Positions 33,736 through 44,906 of a stretch of DNA of 64,000 nt are shown piece by piece. This DNA is from Gonapodya prolifera JEL478 (taxonomy: Eukaryota; Monoblepharomycota; Monoblepharidomycetes; Monoblepharidales; Gonapodyaceae): NCBI GenBank assembly GCA_001574975.1, contig KQ965802.1:45985-109984 (forward strand), given 5' to 3'. The translations under genes and the position numbers were made by a program. The number at the start of each line of letters is the position of its first letter. Positions within the stretch are counted from its first letter, which is position 1. The notes beneath the pieces were generated by a model that was given only the letters and a program-made list of their open reading frames with translations, did no database searches and was not told the origin of the DNA.

Positions 33736-35202
33736 TCAGAATGCCGCACTATAAAGCCCATTGGCACGCTTGGGCCTGCAAAGTATCACTGTCCCAGCCT
33801 TGAGCACTTTTACCGCCACCAGCTCGTCCAGTTCCTCTTTCCAGGACGCATAGAGTCCGACTTCTTTCACCCAATAATCTGATCCAGGCCGCTGATCAAT
33901 CCTGACATCCACTATAACCCTCTTCGCAATCTCCACCAGGGCACGCCATAGCTTGCGAGCAGTGGCAAGGATATCCACACGTGGTGGGTCGGCTCCTGTG
34001 ATGGTGAGGATCAAGCGTCGGGTCGGTGCAGGCAGCAATGTCGAGAACTGGGTGAAGAGGTCGAGTAAGGGAAGTGACGCGGCGTAGAAAAGATATGAGA
34101 AATGAATAGTGGCGTGGACGGTGTGCACTGTTGCGGGCAGGGAGGAGAGTACGGTGAGGTAGGGGTGATCAGGGATCGCCCACATTCCAAGCACCAGGGA
34201 AATTGCTCCAAATTCTTTGAGGCTTGGAGGAAGACTGTTCACAAAAAACCGAGGGTCGTTGGTTAGGTCTGAGACAAACGCTGTCGTTCTTTGAAGTGCG
34301 GAGGGTGTGAGCATGTGTAACACGGTGGAGCGGCTCAAACGGAGGAACCGCAAGTTGTTTGATGGTGTCACTTGAAGTTCGCCATGTGGAGTTGCGAGTC
34401 TCTTTGCATTCGGAAAGGGAAACTTTTCTGAAGCAAAGGCGGCCATCACAGAATGGATCTCCGAGTCATATGCCCATCGTGCCTCTTCGACCCATTCATT
34501 GTCGGTGTCCACTAAAGACACCTCGGTGACTGAGGGTAGGGGAGCACCGCGCAATGGTGGTGTGGAGCTGAACCACAGAAGGTAAGAGATCCGATCGAGT
34601 TGAATATGTGGAACCCGCAGAAGCCGGCAGAGGTTGAGGGCCTTGTCCAATGCTGCAGAGTTTTCGGGCAGCGCTTCATGCAAGAGAGCAGTACCATTAT
34701 CTTCCGTGACGTGAAGCATAGCCACAGAAAGGCTGATGTTCAAGTCGTCCGTTGGCAGACGGACAGCAGGTCGAATCGCTGTTCGGATGCCATCGGACAA
34801 GGTCCGCGCAGCCTCAATTCGATCAAGGAGCCGCAGCGCAGCAAACTCGGGACAATTGATAGTGACGTCGGCAGTCATTGCTACGAGGACCGCTCTGGCC
34901 GGCGACGCTGTCGACCGATCGACAGTTCCTCGCTCGAATTCGGGCAGGAGCCGGATGTTTTGCACACCGACGAGCCAGGATGGAGGTGCATCGGCGCGTT
35001 GCGATGTCTGATCGTTGCTGCGACGCTCAGGTTGGAGAACGTGAAGCTTCAATCGAGCTTTCAGGCCGAGTGTTGGGAGGAGGATTCGCGAGGCACGATT
35101 CCATTGCCGGGAGACCAGCGGAGCTGCTGCGAGCGAGCGAGGTGAGGACAACTCGATGATACGAGCGAGGATTTCTGTGGGGATCGATAGCGTGGAGCTC
35201 AT
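33736..35202 (-). CDS. F-box protein, array copy 6
   Basis: Single exon, 488 residues from MSSTLSIPTEILARIIELSS. F-box RSLAAAPLVSRQWNRASRIL. Body blocks: VPHIQLDRISYLLWFSSTPP, FPNAKRLATPHGELQVTPSN, SSLPATVHTVHATIHFSYLF, DLFTQFSTLLPAPTRRLILT and ARKLWRALVEIAKRVIVDVR. The end YSAAF is longer than in copies 3-5. The coding end lies 319 nt beyond the start of copy 5. Confidence 0.85.
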   Translation of the reverse strand: MSSTLSIPTEILARIIELSSPRSLAAAPLVSRQWNRASRILLPTLGLKARLKLHVLQPERRSNDQTSQRADAPPSWLVGVQNIRLLPEFERGTVDRSTASPARAVLVAMTADVTINCPEFAALRLLDRIEAARTLSDGIRTAIRPAVRLPTDDLNISLSVAMLHVTEDNGTALLHEALPENSAALDKALNLCRLLRVPHIQLDRISYLLWFSSTPPLRGAPLPSVTEVSLVDTDNEWVEEARWAYDSEIHSVMAAFASEKFPFPNAKRLATPHGELQVTPSNNLRFLRLSRSTVLHMLTPSALQRTTAFVSDLTNDPRFFVNSLPPSLKEFGAISLVLGMWAIPDHPYLTVLSSLPATVHTVHATIHFSYLFYAASLPLLDLFTQFSTLLPAPTRRLILTITGADPPRVDILATARKLWRALVEIAKRVIVDVRIDQRPGSDYWVKEVGLYASWKEELDELVAVKVLKAGTVILCRPKRANGLYSAAF

Positions 35203-35420
35203 TTGGGATGAATGACTTTTGCCACGGTTGCTCTTGAGGAACTAGGCACCTATTGTTGTTTTAAGTATTTTTGTGAAAGACGACAGTGATCCGACTGGCG
35301 AAATATCCAAACTGTCAGCTACAGATATTACAACAAAGCATTTTGGGCAACAAATGTTCCAAAAAGTCATTTTCACAGCGAGTCATCATAAAACTTTTGG
35401 AGACAGCTTCTCTCCCTTTA

Positions 35421-36818
35421 TTACCCACTGCAACTTCTCTTACCGCAACCATAGCACCAAGAAAAGCCATTCTCAGGCTTCGGCCTGACAAATATCACCG
35501 CTCCACTCTTGATCATCTCTGCTGCAACCAGCTCGTCCAATTGCACCTTCCAGCACATATAGACTTCGACTACATCAACCCAGTTGTCTCCAATCCGTTC
35601 AATCCTGACTTCCACGACAACTCGCTTAGCGATCTCTACCATGGCACACCACAGCCTGCGGACTACGGGACGCGTGTCTGAATGCGGTGGGAAGGCCGCT
35701 GTACGTATGGTGAGGAAAAAGCGTCGCGCCGCTGGAGGCAGCAACGTGGAGAGCTGAGTGAAGGTGCCATATAATTCTGCCGAGCTGATGAGGTAAATAT
35801 TAGAGAAGTCCAGTCACGGGACATGTTCCAAACTCTTCAAGATTGGGGAGGAGACTATCAAGGTGTCTGTGAGGCCATCTGTGGTAGCCTGTTATGAAGG
35901 TAGTCCGTTGCCGTACTGCTGGTGCAAGTAAGCTCATGATTCTGGTGTTGAAGTGTGACTGGAGGAACTGGAAGTGGTTTGATGGAAGTACTTGAAGCTC
36001 CCCATATGGCATAGCAAACCTCTTCGCGTTTGGGAAGGGGAACTGTTTCGAGGTGAAGGCGGCTACCGCAAGCGAGACTTCCCTATCGTCCCAAATCGAG
36101 TCCACATCCGTTTGGTCCTTGGATGCGACCAAAGACACTCGTTTTGACTGCTACAAAGGGAGAACCACGGAATGGAGGACCGGATTCGGACCACAGAACG
36201 TACGAAATCCGATCAAACTGAATGTGGTGAATCTGATTGTGAATGAGGCGGCACATGTCGAGGGCCTTGTCCAGTGACGCAGTGTTTTCGGGTAGCGCTT
36301 CGTCTAAGAGGACATTATCCTTCTCATAATCATTGTTCATGACTTGGAGCGTAGCCACCGAGAGGCAGATGTTCAAGGCATTGCGATACGGGAAAGAAAT
36401 CGCTATTCGCAATGTCCTCTGACAAGCTCCATGTAGCCTCCGATAGATCAACGAGCACCAGCGCAGTGAACGCGCGGCAATCGATGGTGACTTCGGCAAC
36501 CATCGCCATCAGAACGGCTCTGTGAAATGGCACTGCGAGAACTTCCCGTTCAAATTCAGGTAGGAACCGAGTATTTTGAACTCCAACGAGCCAGGATGGC
36601 GATGCATCAGGGCGCTGCGAGGACTGAATATTGTTGCGACGCTCAGGTTCCAGAAAATGGAGCTTCAATCGCATTTTCAGGCCGAGTGTTGCGATAAGGG
36701 TTCGGACGGCACGATTCCATGAACGGGAAACCAATGCAGTCGCGGCGAGAGAGGAAGGTGTGGATAACTCGATTATGCGGGCGAGAAGTTCCGTGGGGAT
36801 GGATGTCGTGGTTGCCAT
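35421..36818 (-). pseudogene. F-box protein pseudogene, array copy 7
   Basis: Starts well: MATTTSIPTELLARIIELST, F-box SSLAATALVSRSWNRAVRTL and PSWLVGVQNTRFLPEFEREV. It then changes frame near 36400 and again near 36130, while family blocks continue (HIQFDRISYVLWSESGPP, FPNAKRFAMPYGELQVLPSN). A stretch of about 60 residues (the SSLPATVHT region) is missing between 35820 and 35750. The end reads LPPAARRFFLTIRT, VVRRLWCAMVEIAKRVVVEV and so on to 35421. At least three frame breaks plus one deletion. Confidence 0.8.
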
Positions 36819-36990
36819 ATTTTGAGTGGAACCACAGCAACGACCTTTTTCCCAATGACGGACATAATTTCCGTGAGAAAGCACGTTTCAAAATAACTGA
36901 TCGCTGCACGGTCTCGACGAGTTATTTTAATTTTATATTCGGATTCCGAACAACTTTCGCACGTCCTGTTGCTAAAAGGTCTTGGACACG

Positions 36991-38402
36991 CTAGCTCCTC
37001 CTGAGCATTACCGCCCCGCTCTTAAGCACCTCTGAACACTCGAGCTCGCCCAATTGCCCTTTCCAGCTCATACGGATATAGTCCACTGGGAAGTCTCCAG
37101 ACCCCTCAATCCTGACTTCCACGACGACCCTCTTTGAAATCTCCACCAAGGCACACAACAGTTTGCGACCTGTAGGACGCATGTCTTCTTGTGTCGGACT
37201 GACTCTGGATATGGTGAGAATCAATCGTCGGGTCGGCGGAGGCAACAGAGTGGAGAAGTGGGTCAAGAGGTCGAGCAGGGCCGACGCGGCGTAGAAAAGA
37301 TGCGTGAATTGGATGGTAGCATGGATGGTGTGGACTGTTGCAGGGAGGGAGGAGAGCACGGCGATGGAGGGGTGATCAGGGGAAGACCACATTCGGCCAA
37401 GCGCCAAGGAAATTGCTCCAAACTCTTCGAGGTTTGGCAGAAGGTCATTCACCGAAAATTGACCTCGTTGATTCGAGATGAGACGAACGAGGCCGTTCTT
37501 TGCCGTACTGAGGGTGGGATAAGCCGCAAGACAGTGGTGCGGCTCAAGCGGAGGAACCGGAAGTTCTTCGATGATGTCACGCAAAGCTCGCCATATGGAG
37601 TTGTGAGTTGTTTCGCGTTCGGGAAGGGGAGCTTCTCAGAAGCAAAGGCTTCCACCGCAGATGCAATCTCAAAGTCATCAGCCCATAATCCTGCCCCGGG
37701 ATGCGGTTGGCTGTCACTGTTCACGAGAGACATCTCGGCAACTGATGGTAGAAAAGCACCGCGGAATGGAGGGGCGGTGTTGGACCACAAAACGTAAGAA
37801 ATCCGATCGAACTGAAGGTGGGGAATCCGAAGGAGCCGACAGAGATTGGGCGCCTTGTCCAACACTGCACTGCTTTCGGGCAGCGCTGCTCGCGAGAGAG
37901 CTGCCACGTTCTCGTCTGCGCTATTCATGACTTGAAATATAGCCGACGAGAGGCGAATGTTCAATTCATCAAGATGTAGGACAGAAACCTCCAGTCGAAT
38001 GCAGTCCGACAAGGCCCGTGTAGCATCGGAGGGTTCCTGGAGGTCCAGCGCGGTAAATGCGCGGCAATTGATATTGATGTCGGCTGTCATTGCCACGAGG
38101 ATGGTTCTGGGCGTCGGAATCGGTAGATTCTCCTGTTCGTATTGCGGAAGGAGCCGTGTGCTTTGGATGCTGAGGAGCCAAGATGGAGGTGCATCCGGAT
38201 GTTGTGATGCTGGACTGTCGCCGCGCTCGGGTTCGAGATAGTGGAGCTTCAAACAAGTTTTGAGTGCGACGGAGTCGGAGATTGTGCGAGCGGCACGGTT
38301 CCATCGGCGGGAGATCAGCGAAAAGACAGCGAGCGAGGCGGGCGAGGAAAACTCGAAGATGCGCGCAAGGATCTCCGTGGGGATGGACGGCGTCGTGGTC
38401 AT
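36991..38402 (-). pseudogene. F-box gene with a single frameshift, array copy 8
   Basis: Full-length copy from MTTTPSIPTEILARIFEFSS (38402). F-box ASLAVFSLISRRWNRAARTI. The frame is open to 37449, where SSRINEV runs into a stop. The next frame continues at once with GQFSVNDLLPNLEEFGAISL and goes to 36991. Copy 9 has SSRINEDQF at the same place, so one base appears to be missing. No splice signals fit an intron here. It is either a very young pseudogene or a sequencing error in an intact gene of about 470 residues. Confidence 0.75.
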
Positions 38403-38826
38403 TCTCGGTTACCTGGCCCAGACTCAGGCACTCAGAGAATTGACCCGTTCCAGGCAATGCCAACGCCAGAGAGTCTTTCACGCACCGATTGCTCGACGCA
38501 TCTCCGTCGCTGCCGCAGTCTCATGCTAATCTGCTTCCTGCGCGTGACCGGCGCCCGTAACATTCATCGAATGGATTATTTAATTACTGCTTGTTGTGCC
38601 ATTTTATGTCATTGCCTCGTCTGTCTTTTCACAACGTTGTACTCCGTAAATATTCCAACAACTGAAACGGTGAAGGAGAATACTTTTACATTCGTTATCA
38701 TAGCCTTCACTCGTCCCTCTCTGCTCATAAAAAGTAACCTAAAATACTCACATCTATCCTTTTCTATAGAGTCTCTATAACCTCTATTGCATCCATGTCC
38801 CGCAGGATCTGACCGAAGGGTATGTC
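38403..38826. other. Intergenic
   Basis: Between F-box copy 8 and the collagen-like gene. AT-rich in part; no gene recognised. Confidence 0.4.
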
Positions 38827-41800
38827 TCATGCAGCAGTCGACAATGCTGCCGCAGCTCTTCGATTGAGTTCTTCCCGGCTAACCACGTCTCTTGAACCAC
38901 CTTCATCAGTCAGGATATTACTTACTTGTCCCTTTTTTACCAGAGCCGCCTGTCCCCAGACCCTTCCATTGATTAAGCTGAACTCCCCGTCGTAATGACC
39001 CACTTGCCCTTCCAAACCCACACAGCGTCCCCGACGAAGAAGCCTTTCCTTTACATCAGGGGAGGAACCAAAGTCGTTCTTCCATCGCTTGACCTGTTCT
39101 CGGGCCCTTTCCTCTACAACACGGAGGGTCGACCGAACAGGACCCCTCGCGACACTAACACCAACCAATTTGGTAGCTTCGCGCTCCTTGTCACTGGCCA
39201 AAATCTGCAATCCCCCTCTCGAAGTGTACAGCATTGATACAAGACCAACGAACAATGACTCACAGTGAGATGTTGCATTGGGTGCACTCAAACTCGTTGG
39301 CTGCGAGCGGACATCTTCCGATAGTGCCAAGTGCAGCAACCTCGGCATTCGCCAGCTGACCCCCTTCATCGGAACCGCTCCACACTCACCAAGTGCAACC
39401 TGCTCCTCGATCAAATCGGCCAAGATGCTATCTCGGAGGAGATTTTCCCGCATCCAACCTGAGCTTGATGCACGATCACCACTGGTCGCCACGGAGTACA
39501 GAGCTTCCTTGTACAGCACAACCCGGTGCTCAAACACCATTGCACGGAAATATCCCCTTTTTACGCCCTGCGATGCGATGAATGCCGAGGAGTGGATGTT
39601 ATTGTGAGAAGTGACTGATTCGGTGACAGGAGACGGCCCGGCGACAGCTACAGTAAGAAGGGGGGAAAGAGATGCCGGATCAAGAAGTCTTCGGAAGCGA
39701 ATGACTGCTTGTGTGTGCTGAGCCAGAACAATCGGTTGAATTGTAATCGATGCCATGGTCGCGGTGAAGTTGGATGCATCGCAGACGGCAAATGCGTATC
39801 GCCGCTGTGGGTGGTGCTTTTCAAGGAGAGATTGTAGCGATTGTGCTTTCTTGGTGACTTCCTCAAGTGACTTCAGTGGGGTTGTCTTTGAGAAGCAGAT
39901 GATTATTTCAGCGTGTGTGTATGGACAGTTTGTGTTGTGGTCTTCTGGTGCACCCCGAGCAATGAATTTGGCGGAGGATGGTTGGTGGAGGCGAAAATGT
40001 CAATGAAACGAGAAATCTTTTTCCCATCAAGTTCCACCAGCGCCTCTTGAAATTTGAACGCCTTTGTCGAGTTGTAGACAACATATTGGTGGGCTGGAAT
40101 CGAGAAAGGTTGCAGAGCCAATTTGAGGTTGTCGATGATAGGGGCCTGTGATGCGTCCAAGCCTGAAAAGGGCTTTCCGGCAGTCGGCGAGAGGAAGTAA
40201 AAGTTTACTCAGTGCTTCAGCATGGCAAGGACCAAAGCACTTGGGTGGATGTATTTCTTGCGAAATCGTCTTCCCCAAGATCTCGCGTAGCAGGATTTTC
40301 ATATGCATTGTCAAGCACGACCACAGTGCAGTTAGCCCAGTCCCTCGTCCACTGCGGCTGCAGGACCTGGTCCGTGACATAACGTGGCCAGGGATTTCCA
40401 GGCTTGCACTTCGGGCGCGGTTGTCTGCGCGTTGGTCACAAGCAGCGTCGTAGCGCCAGGCGTGCGGCGGTAGCTAGCCGATGTGCAGATAGCTACTTCA
40501 CGACGCTGAATAGCGGTGCGCTCCGACCCATCCGCGGAATCCAGGTACAGTGAGAAGGCAAACAGTCCGCTTGTGTATGGTATCGCTTCTTCAGGGAGTT
40601 TGAAATACACTCTCGAAGAAAACGTCGTGTTCGCCAAAAGGTTACTGAATTGGACTTCTTCATTTGAGTTGCCCACCCGGTCAAACTTGGAGAACGTGAA
40701 GGGGTGATCGCTCCGGAATTTCAATCCCTCCAAAGTGATGTCTCCGCTGACGAAATGGACTCGTAGGAGCACGCCTCGCTTGGACTCTCCCAAAAGCCCG
40801 TTCGAACTCTCCGCAAGATTGCGTATGGTGAAGGTACATGTGCGTTCGACTCCTGGCAGAAGTGAAGACAGGTAGTGGATTGGAGAGAGCTCGATTGGGT
40901 AGCGGACAGGAATGTCCGCAGAGTATCCGTCAAGGCCGCAGAAGGCGGCAAGGTCACGGCCAAATGGGGCGACCTGCGGGTGGAATTGAAGAGGTTTGCG
41001 GGTCAGAACGCAGGCCAAATGTTCAGAACAAGAGCCCTTTGGTGGATCAATTGCGCAAAACATTACATACCTGCGCCGAGAATCGTATCTTCGCTGCATT
41101 TGGGAGGTGCAAAGGATCACCGCGTTTGTTCTCGCTGCCATGATCTTGACCGGCTCACACGCTGCTATATAGAACGACAAGGGCTGTCCTGCGTGCTCCC
41201 TTGAGCCCATCAGGCATGGCGCAACTTCCACCTTCTTTCCCGGCTCTATGCTCCCCGGCAGAACGACAAAATGGTCCAGGTCGCTGGAAACAATCCAGTC
41301 CTTCTGGTCCGGATGGACGTACACCATAACCGGGTGATCCTGCGAAGGTGACGGCATACCGCCGATATTCTCAACCTCGAGGACAGGACGAGCCATCGCG
41401 CTCTCGGCTCGGCCCAAGGTCCGTCCCACACCTCTGGCACGATGAGACAGCTCTCAAGCCGCAAGTTGAACAGCGACGAATATGTCCCAATGCGGGTCCC
41501 GTCTGCGCTGACGATGCGGAATTGGACAGATCCGTCGGTGCCGTTTGTACCCGAGGGTGCCGCTTTGCCGGGCGAGCCAGCAGGTCCATTGAGACCACGG
41601 GCTCCTCCCGGACTATTATGCTGAATGAGTGTGGCTTGTACGTTTCCTTGTGAATCTCTGTACGTTCTCGTCTCACTCCAGCTGTACGAGTTCCCCCCAG
41701 CACCACCATAACCCCCGGGACCTTCCCCCCAAAAGCAAAGAATCGAATCGAAAGAAAGGATTCGTACAAAATGAGAACCACTTGAATGCAGACTTGCACA

Positions 41801-42498
41801 ACGTCCAATAGACCCATCAACTTACCGCCAGCTCCTGCTTTTCCAGCCTTGCCCCCTCGACCACCAGAATAGACGGGCGTAGGTTCAAGGAGAGAAAGCA
41901 AGTACACGTCCTCTTTTCGAACGGTTACAACGATGGTACCGCCGTTCCCCCCATTTGCACCTGCCCCGGCGTCTCCACCCGGCTTCCCCGGTCCACCCTG
42001 TCCTCCATCTTCACCGGGAAGGTACTGCTTTGCATCCCTTCCTCTGCAAAAGCACGGAAATCAACCGAAACATGAAAGTTTACGTCAGCTCCCTGTCGCT
42101 GCCACGCTGAAGAAACGGGCATACTTAGAACCATGGGTGCCACGTTGGCCTTCACCCCCGTCCCCACCACTCCCGCCGTCTCCGCCCTTGGCCTTGAGCT
42201 GGATCATATCGTAGGCGCCCATGGTATATTGGTTGTTCACGTTGGTTGTGCGTCCGCCATCAACCTACAATTCCCCACGGATATGGACGGGGGCACTGAG
42301 CGGGTGTTTGAGGACTTTCGGCTCGAACGAGGTCGGGCCGGTGGCCGTTGAAGACGAGCGCAACTCGATATTGATCGAGCCTGCGTTTCGACCTGCTGTT
42401 CCCGAGGTTGCGTTCTTTCCGAACCCCCTGGAGTCGTAGCCAATGGCGTGCTGTCCGCTGTTCCCCGCTGCACCAGACACATCGAAGAGCGGTGCCAT
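38827..42498 (-). CDS. Large collagen-like (Gly-x-y) protein of unknown function; reading frame interrupted
   Basis: Likely start is MAPLFDVSGAAGNSGQHAIG at 42498. Exons I can phase: 42132-42498, 41826-42041, 41432-41604, from 41375 downward, and the last large one about 39830-38827. The N-terminal quarter has Gly-x-y tracts (GGDGGSGGDGGEGQRG; PGKPGGDAGAGANGG; GLNGPAGSPGK). A beta-rich middle follows (YPIELSPIHYLSSLLPG; LRVHFVSGDITLEGLKF), then FQEALVELDGKKISRFIDIF and a C-terminal region of about 330 residues ending AAAALSTAA. No signal peptide is seen, so it may be cytoplasmic. An in-frame TAG lies at 42265-42267 with good coding sequence on both sides, and the frame changes near 40340. It may therefore be a recent pseudogene or contain sequence errors. 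Several splice sites in 39.9-41.1 kb are uncertain. Confidence 0.65.
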
Positions 42499-43312
42499 CG
42501 ATTTCGGAAGTGATCGCAAAAGGCAGGAACGGCCGAGCGTGGAATCAAGGATGCGAGCGTCGGGAACTGTTCGGTGAGGGGCAATATACAAAGAACGGTT
42601 CCTCATCATTCGCCCAGATTATCGGTGATCTGAACTCGGAGGAGCAACGGTATCATGCTTTATCGTGGGATAAATGGATTTTATTGCGAGGTCGGAGGAA
42701 AGTTTGGCCCAAGGCATCTTCGGTAAATTTGTTTGGTGGTTCTCAAACTGTTATAAAGTTTGCCTTGACTCCCCGTCGAGCGGTGGTCAATCGCTTCATC
42801 GAAGTCAAAAGAAAAGATGAACTGTGCGTTAGCCCATTTGCTGAGATTGGCTAATCTTGTAATCTTAGATTATTACATCGCTTAGCTAAGCGTTGCTCCG
42901 ATGGTGACTGTGTCTGTTTGTGCGGATGTTGGGTCATATTTTCAACACCGTCATCACCAGAGCGAGAGTGAAGCTTCCGTCCGCGTGCACGCTCGCTGTC
43001 CGATTTGCGTGGTGGTTTGTTGGGCTGCGTCCGCAAAATGGTTTACCCGCCGGCGACCGCAGCCGGCACGGGGAGGCAAACTGCAGTTCTGGGGATTTCG
43101 AGAACACGAGGCCGGTACAGTTGTGGCCGAGCTATCAGCGCATTTTTTCGCCGTGCCCCACCGCTCCCGGCTGCTGGCTGCAGCATTTGGACCACACACT
43201 CATATCGTCGTGTATTTCTGAAAACAAGGTAGATGGAACCCTGGTTGTCGTGATTTCCTGCCGCATTTGCTCGACGGCGCGTGAGGAGCGAAGTTCAAAG
43301 CCGTTTGCACGT
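42499..43312. other. Intergenic
   Basis: Upstream of the collagen-like gene and downstream of F-box copy 9. No coding signal recognised on either strand. Confidence 0.4.
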
Positions 43313-44782
43313 TTAAGGAAAGCCATTATCATGGCGCTTGCTCCAGTCAATCATCACCGCCCCACTACTGAGCACGCCTGCCACCTCAAGCCCCACCAAC
43401 TGCCTTTTCCAGTTTATGCGGATGTCGTCCACCGGGACATCGCCAGACCCCCCCTCAATCCTGACTTCCACGACGACTCTTTTTGAGATCTCCACCAACG
43501 CACGCAAAAACTTGCGACCTGTTGGACGCATGTCCTCTTGTGTTGGACCGGCTCCGGCTATGGTGAGAATCAAGTGTCGGGTCGGCGGGGGCAACAATGT
43601 CGAGAAGTACGCGAAGAGGTCGAACAGGGACGAGGCAGCGTACAGAAGGTGTGCGAATGGGATAGTGGCGTGGACAGTGTGCACTGTTGCGGGCAGGGAG
43701 GCGAGCACGGCGATGCTGGGGTGATCAGATGTCGACCACATTCGCCCAAGTGCCAGGGAAATCGTTCCGAACTCTTCGAGGTTTGGCAGAAGGCTGTTGA
43801 CGGTAAACTGATCCTCGTTGATGCGAGACGAGACGAATGACGTCGTTCTTTGACGCACTGAGGGTGGGAGCAGGTGCAAGACTGTGGTGCGGCTCAAATT
43901 GAGGAACCGGAAGTTGTTTGACGGTGGCACTTGAAGCTCGCCATATGGAGTTGTGAACCGTTTCGCGTTCGGGAAGGGGAGCTTTTGTGAAGCAAAGGTT
44001 TCCATCGCAGATGCGATCTCAAAGTCATCAGCCCATAATCCTGCCCCTCGGTGTGGTTGGTTGTTGCTGTTCACGAAAGACACCTCGGTGACAGACGGGA
44101 GGGAAGCACCACGGAACGGAGGGGCACTGTTGGACCACAGAACGTAAGAAATCCGATCAAACTGAATGTGGTGAATCTGAAGCAGGCGGCAGAGATTCAG
44201 CGCCTTGTCCAATGCGGCACTGCGTTCGGGCAGCGCTTCAAGCGAGAGAGCAGTCACATTCTCGTCTGCATTGTTCATAACTTGAAGCATGGCCCCCGAA
44301 AAGCAGATGTTTAAGCCGTCAGTTGGCAGACGACCTGCAGGTCGAACCCTAGTTCGGATGCCGTCCGACAAGATTTGTCTTGCCTCGGATGGATCACGCA
44401 TCCTCAGCGCCGCAAACTCTCGGCAATTTATAATGATTTCGGCGGCCATTGCCACGAGGACGACTCTGGGCGGCGACGCTGTTGCCACATTTGCTCCTCG
44501 TTCGAATTCAGGCAAGAACCGGGTATTTTGATCGCCGACGAGCCAGACTGCAGATACATCCGTACGCTGCGATGCTCGACTGTCGCTGCGCTCAGGTTCC
44601 AGAAAGTGGAGCTTCAATCGAACTTTCAAACCGAGAGTCGGGATGATGGTTCGGGCGGCGCGATTCCATGACCGGGAAACCAGCGAAGCCGCGGCGAGAG
44701 AGGAGGGCGAGGATAATGTGATGATGTGGGCGAGGAGTTCCGCGGGGATTGGTGGCCGTGTGGTTGCATTTGGGTTGATCAT
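43313..44782 (-). CDS. F-box protein, array copy 9
   Basis: Single exon. I take the ATG at 44782 (MINPNATTRPPIPAELLAHI, 489 residues); one 54 nt upstream is in frame but beyond the family's usual start. F-box SSLAAASLVSRSWNRAARTI. Blocks: HHIQFDRISYVLWSNSAPPF, FPNAKRFTTPYGELQVPPSN, ASLPATVHTVHATIPFAHLL, RPTGRKFLRALVEISKRVVV. It is closest to copy 8: both have the AGLWADDFEIASA block and an ALGRMWS step. It is separated from copy 8 by the collagen-like gene. Confidence 0.85.
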   Translation of the reverse strand: MINPNATTRPPIPAELLAHIITLSSPSSLAAASLVSRSWNRAARTIIPTLGLKVRLKLHFLEPERSDSRASQRTDVSAVWLVGDQNTRFLPEFERGANVATASPPRVVLVAMAAEIIINCREFAALRMRDPSEARQILSDGIRTRVRPAGRLPTDGLNICFSGAMLQVMNNADENVTALSLEALPERSAALDKALNLCRLLQIHHIQFDRISYVLWSNSAPPFRGASLPSVTEVSFVNSNNQPHRGAGLWADDFEIASAMETFASQKLPFPNAKRFTTPYGELQVPPSNNFRFLNLSRTTVLHLLPPSVRQRTTSFVSSRINEDQFTVNSLLPNLEEFGTISLALGRMWSTSDHPSIAVLASLPATVHTVHATIPFAHLLYAASSLFDLFAYFSTLLPPPTRHLILTIAGAGPTQEDMRPTGRKFLRALVEISKRVVVEVRIEGGSGDVPVDDIRINWKRQLVGLEVAGVLSSGAVMIDWSKRHDNGFP

Positions 44783-44906
44783 AAGCGGGTATGTATATTC
44801 CGGAAACACTTTCAGGTGAAGCTTCACCATTGACAACTTTGCACGCGTTAGCTATCCCAGTTTCATCCATAATATTCGCCCGCCAGTGGGTATGGAGCAG
44901 TTGCAC

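Noticed and set aside
34600-35145. 181-codon plus-strand open frame inside F-box copy 6, and similar ones in other copies
   Set aside because: The same antisense open stretch recurs in each copy because the copies are related; it follows from the F-box codon pattern.
41933-42214. Proline-rich plus-strand open frame
   Set aside because: It is the complement of the Gly-x-y collagen codons on the minus strand.
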